A DNA stretch of 64,000 nucleotides. Source: Ruficoccus amylovorans (GTDB lineage: Bacteria; Verrucomicrobiota; Verrucomicrobiia; Opitutales; Cerasicoccaceae). Below are positions 19,459 through 28,321 of the stretch, in pieces. The translations under genes and the position numbers were made by a program. Position 1 is the stretch's first letter. Each line of letters starts with the position of its first letter. The DNA lies in assembly GCF_014230085.1 (NCBI RefSeq), contig NZ_JACHVB010000013.1:62001-126000 (forward strand), written 5' to 3'. Below the pieces are notes generated by a model, which saw only the letters and a program-made list of their open reading frames with translations, was not told where the DNA came from and did not search any database.

Positions 19459-20973
19459 TCAGATTTTTTCCGGACGCAAGGCCGGAAAGAGAATGGTATC
19501 GCGGATATTAGCGGCACCCGTCAACAGGATAATCAAACGATCTATGCCGACGCCCATACCGCCCGCCGGGGGCATGCCGTGCTCCAGTGCCACGAGGAAA
19601 TCTTCGTCGAGGTTTTGCTTCTCCTCGCCGACCTGGGCCTCCAGCATGGCGCGCTGGAGGATGGGGTCGTTCTGCTCGGAATAGGCCGGGGCGATTTCCT
19701 GCCCGTTGATGGCCAGCTCGAAGATGTCCAGCGTGCCGTCGCCGCTCTCGTTGAGCTTGGCCAGCGGGATCAGCTCCTTGGGGATGCGGGTGACGAAAGT
19801 CGGCTGAATGAGCTTGGGCTCGACCATTTTTTCGTAAACGTCCTGAGTGATCTCGTAGTCGGCCAACTCGGGGTTGACCTCGATACCGAACTTCCGCGTC
19901 GCGGCCAGCTTGTCCTCCCGCGAGCGGGTGAACCAGTCGGCGTCGCCGGTGGCCTCCTTAACGAGGGTCGCGTACTCAACTTCGCGCCAGTTACCGGAAA
20001 GGTCGATCATGGTGTCGTCGTCGGCGCGCTTGATCTGGTAGGTGCCCAGGACGTTTTCGCAAATGTGGTGCAACATGCCACGGATCAGGTCCATCATGCC
20101 GCGGTGGTCCGAATAGGCCTGGTAAACCTCCAGCATGGTGAATTCCGGGTTGTGGCGGCGGGAAAGCCCCTCGTTACGGAAAACACGTCCCAGTTCGAAC
20201 ACCCGGTCGAAACCGCCCACGAGCAGGCGCTTGAGGTGGAGTTCGAGCGCGATCCGCAGGTAAAAGTCGCAGTCCAGCGCGTTGAAGTGCGTGATGAAGG
20301 GCCGGGCAGCGGCCCCGCCGGCCACACCGTGCAGGCTCGGCGTCTCGACTTCGAGAAAGTCCTTCTTCCACAGGTAATTGCGGATTTCCTGAATAATCCG
20401 GCTGCGGGTGATGAAGCGTTCGCGCGACTCCTGATTGGTAATCAGGTCGAGGTAGCGCTGACGGTAAATCTGCTCGCTGTCGGTGAGGCCGTGGAACTTC
20501 TCCGGGAGCGGGCGCAGGGCCTTGGAAACGAGCTTGTAGTCCTGTACCCGGACGGTGACTTCGCCCGTCTTGGTGCGGAAGAGCGGCCCGCGGACCCCGA
20601 TGATGTCGCCCAGGTCGAGCTTCTTGAACTCTTCATTATAGAGGCCCTCCGGCAGCGCGTCGCGCTGGACGTAGAGCTGGATCAACCCGTCGCGGTCGAG
20701 GATCTTGACAAAGCTGGCCTTGCCCATGAGGCGGAAGGTGACGATGCGCCCGGCCACGGAGACCTCGGGGCCGTCCGGCGCGTGCGCGTCTTCGGAGTCG
20801 GCGGGCGGGAGCGTTTTCTCGAAATCCTCGTAGGCCACCAGCGCAGTCTTGGAGGTATGCGTCTGGTCCCAGTTGGCGCGGAAGGGATCGGTGCCCCGCT
20901 CCCGCATGTCCGCCAGCTTCTTGCGGCGCACGGCAATCAGGTCGCTCGTGTTGTCTGTCTGTGCTTCGCTCAT
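19459..20973 (-). CDS. lysS: Lysyl-tRNA synthetase (class II)
   Basis: LysRS charges tRNA-Lys with lysine. From the ATG at 20973 (MSEAQTDNTSDLIAVRRKKL) the protein has 504 residues: an N-terminal OB-fold anticodon domain (about 50-165), class II motif 1 near LITNQESRERFITRSRI, motif 2 around FELGRVFRNEGLSRRHNPEFTM, and C-terminal motif 3 GGMGVGIDRLIILLTG. The frame is open 12 codons further upstream, but that segment is not LysRS-like. It precedes the tRNA-Thr-tuf unit. Confidence 0.96.
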   Translation of the reverse strand: MSEAQTDNTSDLIAVRRKKLADMRERGTDPFRANWDQTHTSKTALVAYEDFEKTLPPADSEDAHAPDGPEVSVAGRIVTFRLMGKASFVKILDRDGLIQLYVQRDALPEGLYNEEFKKLDLGDIIGVRGPLFRTKTGEVTVRVQDYKLVSKALRPLPEKFHGLTDSEQIYRQRYLDLITNQESRERFITRSRIIQEIRNYLWKKDFLEVETPSLHGVAGGAAARPFITHFNALDCDFYLRIALELHLKRLLVGGFDRVFELGRVFRNEGLSRRHNPEFTMLEVYQAYSDHRGMMDLIRGMLHHICENVLGTYQIKRADDDTMIDLSGNWREVEYATLVKEATGDADWFTRSREDKLAATRKFGIEVNPELADYEITQDVYEKMVEPKLIQPTFVTRIPKELIPLAKLNESGDGTLDIFELAINGQEIAPAYSEQNDPILQRAMLEAQVGEEKQNLDEDFLVALEHGMPPAGGMGVGIDRLIILLTGAANIRDTILFPALRPEKI

Positions 20974-21137
20974 GGGAAAAAGCGATGAGACTGCGCCTCC
21001 CGGCGGCATTTGGCAAATCGTTTTTCACGCGAACCGGCACCGGAAGGCGACTGCCGGACCGTTTTGAGCGTAACCCGTGAAGAAAATTCCGCGTCTTAAC
21101 GATTGGCAAGTCAGGCTCACGTGATAAATCAGAAGCT

Positions 21138-22148
21138 ATGACGTTCGAATCCGCCCCGGCCTGGATCATGCCGGACCTGACCGCGACCCCCAGCCTGCGA
21201 ATCGGCTTTCTGGCACTGTGCGCGCTTTTCATCCTGCTGAGCATCCTCGACGGCCGCCGCGAAGGCCTTGGCCGAAAAAGCTTCGGCGTCATCGCGCTGA
21301 TCGGCGGCATCTGCGTGGGCTACTTCGGGGCCGACTTCTGGGGCGCGCTCGCGGGGAAGTTCCTCCCCTACCCGCCAGCCGTGCTCCGGCTTTTCGGCGG
21401 AATCGGCGGTTTCCTGCTTTTCAGCGTGGGCTTCAGCCTGATCGGGATGTTTGTTTTTCGCCCCACCCGCAAGGTCGATGACCCCGAGCTCAAGCGCATG
21501 GTCGGCACCGGCGGCGCACTTGCCGGTTTCGTGCTGGGCGTGCTCAGCGTCCTGCTGATGCTCGTCATGGTCCGCGTCGTGGGGCAGTTCGGGGAGAGCT
21601 TCATCCGCGGCTACGGGCCAGTGCTGGAGGCCAACTCCCAGCGTGAAGACTCCGAGGAAGTCCCCGCCGAAGCCCAGCTCGCGCTGAACTCCCTCGGCTG
21701 GATCGCCCGCCTGAACGCCTCACTGGAAGGCCTGCCCGGTGAAGATCTCATCGCGCGTATCGATCCGATACCGGACAAGACTTATCGCGTCACAGACAAG
21801 GTGGTCCGCGTCATGAGCGACCCGGTGGCGCTGGACATTCTCGCCCGACAGCCGCAGACCCGCCGCCTGCTGGACGACCCCCAGGTGCAGGAACTTATCG
21901 CCGATGAAGAAATCGCCGCCCTGGCCCAACAGCGTGACCTTCAGGGCCTCATGAGCCACCCCAAGGTCGTTGCCCTCGCCCACGACGGCCAGTTTACCGC
22001 GCTGCTGGAAGAGTATGAGCTGGAAGCCGAACTGGACAAGGCACTCAACGCCCCGGCTCAAGCTCCAACCCCCTTCCCTGTCCCCAACCAACCGGAGCAG
22101 AACGACACGCCTCAAGTCATCATCATCGAGCCAGTCGAAGGCTCGTAA
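21138..22148 (+). CDS. CvpA-family-like integral membrane protein
   Basis: Four predicted membrane helices (about 20-37, 47-66, 82-107 and 122-147) with the charged cytoplasmic link FRPTRKVDDPELKRMVGTGGALAGFVLGVLS are typical of CvpA (colicin V production) family proteins. A roughly 190-residue soluble C-terminal tail ends in a Pro-rich segment followed by acidic residues (PAQAPTPFPVPNQPEQ). CvpA proteins are linked to envelope homeostasis, but their biochemistry is unclear. It is the first plus-strand gene after the lysS divergence, with about 160 bp of shared upstream region. The CvpA assignment rests on topology and motif impression. Confidence 0.6.
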   Translation: MTFESAPAWIMPDLTATPSLRIGFLALCALFILLSILDGRREGLGRKSFGVIALIGGICVGYFGADFWGALAGKFLPYPPAVLRLFGGIGGFLLFSVGFSLIGMFVFRPTRKVDDPELKRMVGTGGALAGFVLGVLSVLLMLVMVRVVGQFGESFIRGYGPVLEANSQREDSEEVPAEAQLALNSLGWIARLNASLEGLPGEDLIARIDPIPDKTYRVTDKVVRVMSDPVALDILARQPQTRRLLDDPQVQELIADEEIAALAQQRDLQGLMSHPKVVALAHDGQFTALLEEYELEAELDKALNAPAQAPTPFPVPNQPEQNDTPQVIIIEPVEGS

Positions 22149-22221
22149 TCGCGCAACGCAGGAAGCACATTTTCCGCTCGCGCGGCGCGGCTAGCTGCGC
22201 GAAACCTGCCGTATATTAAAT

Positions 22222-22316
22222 AAAGAGACGCACACGGAGGCACAAAGGCACGGAGAGCAAGATTTCCTGACCCGGTTGAACAATCCGTGTCCATCGGTGC
22301 CCTCTGTGGTTTAATA
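22222..22316. repeat. Palindromic dispersed repeat (CCGTGTCC...CTCTGTGG type)
   Basis: The gap between the CvpA-like gene and hspQ holds two mutually inverted arms: ACACGGAGGCACAAAGGCAC on the left and CCGTGTCCATCGGTGCCCTC on the right. Sequences of this flavour recur as dispersed intergenic repeats in many environmental bacterial genomes (recalled, not checked). Related arms occur at 25999-26040, 28366-28436 and 33669-33695 in this window. Confidence 0.55.
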
Positions 22317-22337
22317 AAGCTGGCAGTGTGACTCCGC

Positions 22338-22688
22338 TCAGGGGGCCGAATACGGCCAAGGGGTCAGGTTCCGGATGTAGCGGCCCGCGTCGAAACCGGA
22401 AAAGTACAGCTCCGTCCAGGGGTGGATGATGCACTCGCCTGAATCGTCTTCGGTCAGGCTGGTTTCAGCCGCGTAGGTCGAGTAAGCCACCCCGTCCACC
22501 AGCACATGATACCAGGGCTGGTTGCGTTCCGGCTGAGTCTGGTTCTGCTCGTACCACTGCTCGGAGGCACGGCACTTTTCGTCGAAAGCCACAATCACCC
22601 CCCGGTAGCCATAGCGGGCATGGCGAATCACCTGGCCGATAAGGAAACGCGGCTGCCGCCTGGTAAAAGCTTCTCTGGGTGCGATCAT
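22338..22688 (-). CDS. hspQ: HspQ / YccV-like hemimethylated-DNA-binding-domain protein
   Basis: The 116-residue protein matches the YccV-like (HspQ) domain: RFLIGQVIRHARYGYRGVIVAFDEKC, then W/Q-rich NQPWYHVLVDGVAYSTYAAETSL and the HPWTELYFSGFDAGRYIRN end. In enterobacteria HspQ is a heat-shock protein that enhances Lon substrate degradation and also binds hemimethylated oriC DNA. Here it stands alone between a repeat and fur. The family call is firm; the precise role is inferred. Confidence 0.82.
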   Translation of the reverse strand: MIAPREAFTRRQPRFLIGQVIRHARYGYRGVIVAFDEKCRASEQWYEQNQTQPERNQPWYHVLVDGVAYSTYAAETSLTEDDSGECIIHPWTELYFSGFDAGRYIRNLTPWPYSAP

Positions 22689-22865
22689 GGTCGGGCGAAA
22701 GACCTACCGGCGAACCAGCAGCCGGACAACGAAAAAAGCGAACGGCGCCACTTGGCCTGCAGGCGGTCCATGCCGGGGTCTGTTCAGATAAACGAAAACG
22801 GGCTGCGAAGCCACGTGAATGGTGCGATATGATTCCGGCGGAAAGGAACTCAGACGTATCCGCCC

Positions 22866-23306
22866 TCAATGGCTGCGGCAATCCTCGCAGACGCCGTAAA
22901 GCTCCAGCACGTGGCTGACATTCTCGTAGCCGAGATTTTTCGCGAGGGCTTCGAGTTTTTCGGCCTCGCAGAAGTCGAGCTTCTCCGCCCGGTGGCATTT
23001 GCGGCAGATGATGTGATGGTGGTGGTGGTTTTCAGCCACCAGTTCGTAAAGGGCTTTGCCGCCGGCTTCGAGGTTGAAACGCTGCACGATCCCGGCCTTC
23101 TCAAAGGCTTCCAGGCTGCGGTAGATCGTAACCAGGTCGGCCTTGTCCGAACCGACCAACTGGTGAAGCTGCTCCGCCGAAAGCGGTCTGGACTGCTCGA
23201 CCAGCACCGCCAGCATGGCCTTGCGCGGCTCGGTGATCCGGTAATGCTCGCGTCTCAGGACATCGATGGCGTCGTCAATCCGGGGCTTTTCGTGTGCATG
23301 TGTCAT
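22866..23306 (-). CDS. Fur-family metal-responsive repressor
   Basis: The 146-residue protein has a winged helix (RITEPRKAMLAVL, ADLVTIYRSLEAFEKAGIVQRF, about 23-78) and a C-terminal dimerisation domain with the His cluster ENHHHHHIICRKCHRAEKLDF and a second Cys pair GVCEDC. Both structural-zinc CxxC pairs are intact. Fur, Zur and PerR cannot be separated with confidence by eye. It lies convergent to nothing obvious and is transcribed away from fumC; no metal-uptake operon is adjacent. Confidence 0.88.
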   Translation of the reverse strand: MTHAHEKPRIDDAIDVLRREHYRITEPRKAMLAVLVEQSRPLSAEQLHQLVGSDKADLVTIYRSLEAFEKAGIVQRFNLEAGGKALYELVAENHHHHHIICRKCHRAEKLDFCEAEKLEALAKNLGYENVSHVLELYGVCEDCRSH

Positions 23307-23410
23307 ACGATAGAAACGTTACCCCGTAATATGAAGCCATCCCCCCGGCTTGGCAAGGATCGGTCGTCTTTATTTGAGACGCGCCCCGGAGGGGGCCGGA
23401 AAACGAATCC

Positions 23411-24796
23411 TCAGGCCTTCGGGTGGATCATGTCTTTGGGGTCGAGGGCTTTGTCGATCTCGGCCTCGTCCATGAGCCCTTCTTCGAGCAGGACTTCCTT
23501 CAGGGTCTTGTTTTCGTTGTGGGCTTTTTTGGCCACGCGGGCCGCGTTGTCGTAGCCGATGTAGGGATTCAACGCCGTGACCAGCATGAGCGAACGCTCG
23601 ACCAGTTCGCGACAGCGCTCCTTGTTGACCTGGATGCCCGCCACGCAGCGGTCGGCAAAGGTGTTCGCGCCGTTGGCGAGGACTTCCACCGAGTCGTGCA
23701 GGGCGTAGGCAATGGTCGGAATGGTCACGTTCAGCTCGAAGTGGCCGTCGCGCCCGCAGACCGCCACCAGATTGCTCATCGCAATCACGTAGTTGCTGAG
23801 CTGCACGATCATCTCGCTCATGACGGGGTTGACCTTGCCGGGCATGATGGAGGAGCCCGGCTGCGTCGGCGGCAGGCTCAGCTCACCCAGGCCGGAACGC
23901 GGCCCGGAGCCCAGCAGGCGGATGTCGTTGGCGATCTTGGTCAGGCTGGCGGCGATGGTCGCCAGCAGCCCGGCGACTTCCACGCAGTCGTCGCGCCCGC
24001 CCTGGGCCTCGAAGTGGTTATCGGCCTCGCGGAAGCCGATCCCGGTCTTTTCCCGCAGGACCTCGCAGACCATCCCCGGAAAGTCCGGGTGGCAGTTGAT
24101 GCCCGTGCCCACAGCGGTTCCGCCAATGGCCAGCTCCTCCAGCCGGTCGATGGCGTCCTCGGCGCGGACAACGGCCTTCTGCATCTGGGCGGCATAGCCG
24201 GAAAACTCCTGCCCCAGCGACAACGGGGTCGCGTCCATCAGGTGAGTGCGGCCGATTTTGATAATGTCCTTAAAATCCTCGGCTTTGCCGTCGAGTTCCT
24301 CAAAGAGGTGGCGGAGCGCGGGCACGAGCTTTTCCTTGATCGCCACGGCGAGGCTGACGTGGAGCACCGTCGGGACGATGTCGTTGGAGGATTGCCCCAT
24401 GTTCACGTCGTCGTTGGGGTGGACCGGTTTTTTCGAGCCAATCGGATTCCCGACATACTGGCAGACGCGGTTCGAGACGACTTCGTTCAGGTTCATGTTC
24501 GAGGAGGTGCCGCTGCCGGTCTGGAAAATATCCACCGGGAAATGCTCCGACAGCTTCCCGTCGATCACCTCCTGGCAAGCGCGCTTGATCAGCTCGGCCT
24601 TTTCCATCGACAGCCGCCGCAGCTTTTCGTTGGCGTCGGCGCAGGCCCACTTGACCAGCCCCAGTCCACGGATAAACCCCTCGGGCATCCGGTGGCCGCT
24701 AACCGGGAAGTTCAGCACCGCGCGCTGCGTTGAAGCACCGTAGAGGGCCTCGTCCGGCACCTCCATCTCACCCATGGAGTCTTTTTCGAGTCGCAT
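23411..24796 (-). CDS. fumC: Class II fumarate hydratase
   Basis: Fumarase C interconverts fumarate and malate in the TCA cycle without an iron-sulfur cluster. The ATG at 24796 (MRLEKDSMGEMEVPDEALYGASTQRA) gives 461 residues. The superfamily signature GSSIMPGKVNPV and the GSGTSSNMNLNEV and GRTHLMDATPLSLGQEF motifs are all present. The frame is open for another 34 codons upstream, but that prefix lacks family similarity. Malate dehydrogenase lies in the same window at 51828. Confidence 0.96.
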   Translation of the reverse strand: MRLEKDSMGEMEVPDEALYGASTQRAVLNFPVSGHRMPEGFIRGLGLVKWACADANEKLRRLSMEKAELIKRACQEVIDGKLSEHFPVDIFQTGSGTSSNMNLNEVVSNRVCQYVGNPIGSKKPVHPNDDVNMGQSSNDIVPTVLHVSLAVAIKEKLVPALRHLFEELDGKAEDFKDIIKIGRTHLMDATPLSLGQEFSGYAAQMQKAVVRAEDAIDRLEELAIGGTAVGTGINCHPDFPGMVCEVLREKTGIGFREADNHFEAQGGRDDCVEVAGLLATIAASLTKIANDIRLLGSGPRSGLGELSLPPTQPGSSIMPGKVNPVMSEMIVQLSNYVIAMSNLVAVCGRDGHFELNVTIPTIAYALHDSVEVLANGANTFADRCVAGIQVNKERCRELVERSLMLVTALNPYIGYDNAARVAKKAHNENKTLKEVLLEEGLMDEAEIDKALDPKDMIHPKA

Positions 24797-24981
24797 AAGT
24801 AACGTCCATCCTACGCCCACGACCTGCCCTGCGCAACTCAAACCGCGCAATGAATGGCTTGGGAATTTGACCACCCACAGCGAAAGCATGCTACACAAAT
24901 TTCTCCCTTAAAAATGAGAGATTTACCCTAAACAGCCTTGCTACGATGCGGGAAATCATCCATTGATGGATGGTAAAGAGC

Positions 24982-25941
24982 ATGGACGCGTCCCTTTTGC
25001 CAAGCACGCCGCAGATTATCAAAAACATCGAAGAGGAACTGCGCCTCAACCAGGAAGTCTCCCAACTGAAAACCTCCGTGCGGGAGATGAAAACGCGTCT
25101 CCAGCAGCTCGAATCGTCGTTCACGCTGACCGAGCGCGTCGGCTTCGTCACGGAAGCCTCCGAAAACAAACGCCGAGAAATAAGCGCCCTGGCCACCGCC
25201 ATTAACGGCCAGATCAGCGTCATCAAGGACCGGGCCGAACGCTGGAAAACGCTCTGCGCCGAGACGGAGCGCCTGCTCGAACGCTTCCTCAGCGAAAGCG
25301 ACCAGGAATACCGCACCGGCGTGCGCGTGAAGGTCTTTTACCGCGACCTGCGCAAAAGCCTGGGCGACTTCCAGCAGGCGATCCTGGACTTCCTCAAAGG
25401 GCTCGGCCAGGCCCGTGCCGCCATGTGCGCGCAGTACGACGCCCAGAACCGAGCCTTTCACGCCAACGCCCACGAGCGCTTCGACGAGGCCGCCGCCAGC
25501 GGCCAGCGCGTGGACCGGGCCATCCGCCACTTCAACGACCTCGCCGACGGGCACACCGACGAGACCCGCCAGACCTATCTCAGCCACATCAGCCTGCCCC
25601 GGTTGACCATCCTTCACGCCCGCCAAAGCGTGCACACGATCCGCGAGCAGGACATCGCCACCGCCCACAGTCATATCGACGGGGCCATCGACCGGCTGGA
25701 GAAGTTTTTACAAACCGACCTCCCCGCGCTCGCCGAGCAGATTCGCGCCGCCGACAGCGAACACGACGAGACCACGACCCGCTACGTGGAGCAGTACTGG
25801 GAGCATCTGCGCCACCAGATCTGGCAGGAACTGCAGCGCGGCTCCACCCCCTCGCAACACGCCCGCTCCCGTCTGCGCCTGCGCCGACAACCCGACTCCG
25901 GCGACTCCCACCCCACCAGCCCCGCCCTCCAGAACGTGTAG
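24982..25941 (+). CDS. Predicted cytoplasmic helical/coiled-coil protein, unknown function
   Basis: I do not recognise a family. The protein is nearly all helical: a coiled coil at about 10-50 (rich in E/L/K/Q heptads), further helices to about residue 285 with conserved-looking segments YRTGVRVKVFYRDLRKSLGDF and YLSHISLPRLTILHARQSV, and a disordered Arg/Ser/Pro tail. No signal peptide or membrane helix is seen. The ATG at 24982 is preceded by AAAGAG at a sensible distance; an in-frame ATG at 24970 adds four residues. It is transcribed divergently from fumC. Confidence 0.75.
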   Translation: MDASLLPSTPQIIKNIEEELRLNQEVSQLKTSVREMKTRLQQLESSFTLTERVGFVTEASENKRREISALATAINGQISVIKDRAERWKTLCAETERLLERFLSESDQEYRTGVRVKVFYRDLRKSLGDFQQAILDFLKGLGQARAAMCAQYDAQNRAFHANAHERFDEAAASGQRVDRAIRHFNDLADGHTDETRQTYLSHISLPRLTILHARQSVHTIREQDIATAHSHIDGAIDRLEKFLQTDLPALAEQIRAADSEHDETTTRYVEQYWEHLRHQIWQELQRGSTPSQHARSRLRLRRQPDSGDSHPTSPALQNV

Positions 25942-25994
25942 GGTACGGGCAGTCAAGCCGACCTCCCATTTTCCGGGAAGTCCAAATGCTTTTC

Positions 25995-26060
25995 ATCCCC
26001 CAACCTCTGCGCCTTGGCGTCTCTGCGGCGAATTCATCTCTTCATCTCCAAGGCGCAACA
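25995..26060. repeat. Dispersed repeat arm (CTCTGCG..TTGGCG..CTCTGCGG)
   Basis: Between the coiled-coil gene and the epimerase lies CCTCTGCGCCTTGGCGTCTC followed by TGCGGCGAA, the same type of repeat as at 28421-28436 and 33664-33695. It appears to be a single decayed arm without an obvious inverted partner. Confidence 0.4.
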
Positions 26061-26079
26061 AAACGAGCAGAGGCAGGCC

Positions 26080-26994
26080 CTACCGCAAAATTTCGGTAAA
26101 CCCGTCCTTGTAGGTCGGATAGGCGGGCTTCCAGCCAAGCTCGCGCTCGATCAGTCCGGCGTCGATGCGGCGGTCGGGCATCCGTCCGGCTTCCGAACGC
26201 CGTCCGCTGTCACGCGAACGGGCCTGATCCGGCGCGAAGACCGGCTCGGGTTGCCCGCACTGTTGAGCCAGCCAGCCGATGATCTCGCCCCGGGGAGCCG
26301 GGTGGCCGTCGGTCACGTTGTAAATCCGGTTCGCCACCTGGGCCGGAGCCTCGAACGCGGCGAAAACAGCCCGCGCGATGTCGTCGCGATGGATGAGGTT
26401 GAGCCAGGTTTCGCCCGAGCCGGGGAACTCGGTCTTACCGGCCTTGAGCATGTCCACAAAGTAGTGGCGATTCGGGCCGTAGATCCCCCCCAGGCGCAAC
26501 GCGAACCAGCGGCTGAGGCCGGGCGCGCCCTTGAGCAGGTCTTCGGACTCCAGCAGGAGCGAGCCGGTCTCGGAAGCGTTTTCGGTTGGGGCGGTCTCGT
26601 CCACCCACTCGCCGTCGGCCTGCGGATAAACGCTCGTCGCGCTGGTGTAAACGTAGGTGCCGATGTGGCCCGTGGCGGCCCACTTGAGGATCGAGCGCTG
26701 GCCGTCGATGTACGACTTGCGGTAGCCGTCGATCCCGCCGCCGGCCGAGCTGACGCAGTTCAGGACGAAGTCCTGGTCCCGGTCAAATTTGTCGTGCCAT
26801 GCGTCGCTGTCGAGATCGGCCACTTCGACTTGCGTCAGGCCGAGGGCGCGCAGGGCCTGCGCCTTCTCCGGGTTGCGGGTCAGGGCGCGGACCTGCCAGC
26901 CCTTGGCCAGCGCCTGCCGGGCGATTTCCGAGCCGACATAGCCGCAGCCGAAGATAACGAGTGTGGGTTGGTGAGGGAGAGGTTTTGAAGACAT
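26080..26994 (-). CDS. YeeZ-like NAD(P)-dependent epimerase/dehydratase (extended SDR)
   Basis: The 304-residue protein begins with an N-terminal Rossmann nucleotide-binding motif VIFGCGYVGSEIARQALAKG (about 13-32), has the TSATSVYPQADGEWVDE segment typical of YeeZ-type atypical SDRs, RLGGIYGPNR near 167-176, and LNLIHRDDIARA around 198-209. A canonical YxxxK catalytic pair is not apparent, as in other atypical SDRs (GxxGxxG changed to GCGYVG). Substrate unknown. It is the downstream neighbour of the seven-helix protein on the same strand, about 80 bp apart. Confidence 0.8.
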   Translation of the reverse strand: MSSKPLPHQPTLVIFGCGYVGSEIARQALAKGWQVRALTRNPEKAQALRALGLTQVEVADLDSDAWHDKFDRDQDFVLNCVSSAGGGIDGYRKSYIDGQRSILKWAATGHIGTYVYTSATSVYPQADGEWVDETAPTENASETGSLLLESEDLLKGAPGLSRWFALRLGGIYGPNRHYFVDMLKAGKTEFPGSGETWLNLIHRDDIARAVFAAFEAPAQVANRIYNVTDGHPAPRGEIIGWLAQQCGQPEPVFAPDQARSRDSGRRSEAGRMPDRRIDAGLIERELGWKPAYPTYKDGFTEILR

Positions 26995-27071
26995 GGGGAT
27001 ACTGGGATTCCGGGTCTGGTGAGAGAAGATACTACCCCTTTAAAGCATCTGCCGCCGATGGCAAGCCGCGT

Positions 27072-28160
27072 TCAGCTTTCGTCGGAATCCTTCATCCGCT
27101 TGGCTGGGCGGCGGAACTTCGGCTTGGGGCGGGCGACAGCGGAGTCGTCACCCGAAGCGGTATCTTCCCCTTCAGCCTCGGCCCGCAATTCGGCAACCTC
27201 AGCCGCCGGTTCCCCGGTGTAGGCGGCGTCCTCGTCCGCGACCGGTTCCTCGTCTTCGAGGATCTCCTGCACCTCCATGGTGGAGGGAGCAATCCGGGCC
27301 TTGCGGAAGGCGGGCTTCATCACGATACGGGCGGCCTTGCGACCGGCTCCCTGATAGAACCCGTACGCGATCAGCACGACCGTCACCAGGTCCACCATGT
27401 TCAGCAGGAACGGATAAAGCGAACTGCTCGGCAGGAAGCGCGAGAGCAGATTCAGGAACGGGTAGAGGAACCACCCGCAGGCGATGACCAGCACGATCAC
27501 CGTCACGCCCCGCCGGAGGTTTTCCGGCACGTCATCCTCCGGCAGCGAACCGAGGGTGAAAAACAGCATCACGATCAGGCTGGCCGAACACGTGAACGAC
27601 CCCAACGCGAACACGAGTTGGAGCCCCTGCGACACGCTGGCGAGGTTCGACAGCGCGATAAAGAAGAAGACCCCGGCAGCCATGCCGAACATCACCACGT
27701 ACACCGGCAAGTCCTTTTTCGCCACATGGATCAGGCGCGAGAGCATGACAAAAAGGAACGGTGCCAGGAAGGTCCAGCAGGCCCCGCGCACGACCAGGTT
27801 ATAGGTGTCGGAGTGCCCCGAGAGGAACTCAGCGAAGCTGGACTTGGCGACGAAAAAGCTCCCCGCCAACACGAACAAAAAGATCCCGAAGCCCACCATC
27901 TCCCCGAAGTGGACCTGCGCCCGCCGCCGGAATGCCTGCGCGAGGAAAAACACCCCCAACAGGCCGAAGAGCACGAGATCGACCAGAAACGACTGGTACG
28001 TCAGCTTGTCGAAGGGCGTGATCGTCAACGGCTCGGACGACGCCTCGACCACCGCCGTGGCGGTGGACTCCGTCGCCTGACCGGAAAGCACCGGCGTCCA
28101 ATCGTCCACCTCCGTGCTCACCGGGGGGAGTTTATCTACTAAAACCGCTTTTTCTGCCAT
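27072..28160 (-). CDS. Seven-helix membrane protein resembling a microbial rhodopsin but lacking the retinal lysine
   Basis: Seven membrane helices are visible at about 55-78, 87-105, 122-146, 151-171, 178-204, 216-240 and 247-270, preceded by a 50-residue head and followed by a 90-residue acidic then basic tail. Helix C reads RGACWTFLAP (Arg125, Cys128, Trp129, Pro134), aligning with proteorhodopsin Arg94, Asp97, Trp98 and Pro103. Helix E has FALG, helix F has GWFLYP (Trp230, Tyr233, Pro234), and helix G has NMVDLVTV, where Asp257 matches the Schiff-base counterion Asp and Val261 occupies the position of the retinal-binding Lys. The proton acceptor is Cys and the donor position is Met139. 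If homologous, it is a non-retinal, non-pumping rhodopsin relative. The family call is my alignment by eye; an unrelated 7TM protein remains possible. Confidence 0.5.
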   Translation of the reverse strand: MAEKAVLVDKLPPVSTEVDDWTPVLSGQATESTATAVVEASSEPLTITPFDKLTYQSFLVDLVLFGLLGVFFLAQAFRRRAQVHFGEMVGFGIFLFVLAGSFFVAKSSFAEFLSGHSDTYNLVVRGACWTFLAPFLFVMLSRLIHVAKKDLPVYVVMFGMAAGVFFFIALSNLASVSQGLQLVFALGSFTCSASLIVMLFFTLGSLPEDDVPENLRRGVTVIVLVIACGWFLYPFLNLLSRFLPSSSLYPFLLNMVDLVTVVLIAYGFYQGAGRKAARIVMKPAFRKARIAPSTMEVQEILEDEEPVADEDAAYTGEPAAEVAELRAEAEGEDTASGDDSAVARPKPKFRRPAKRMKDSDES

Positions 28161-28321
28161 AAACCGAAGGGGTTAATGCCCCACTCAAACGGCCAGAACC
28201 CCCGATATCCAGCGCGAATTCCGCTTTTACCGGATGTTACAGGCGCATTTAGGGGACAGACCTCATCCCTTGGCCGGCCATCCGACCCAAAGCCGTTCGG
28301 TGTAGTCAACTCAGGCCTAGC

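Noticed and set aside
22679-22918. A 79-codon plus-strand frame between hspQ and fur
   Set aside because: No ribosome-binding site, overlaps the fur 3' end antisense, and the translation is Arg/Lys/Ala shadow-like.
28240-28260. Possible REP-transposase-associated sequence (TTAGGGGACAGACC)
   Set aside because: The motif resembles sequences near IS200-like REP elements, but only one short instance occurs and no transposase is nearby.
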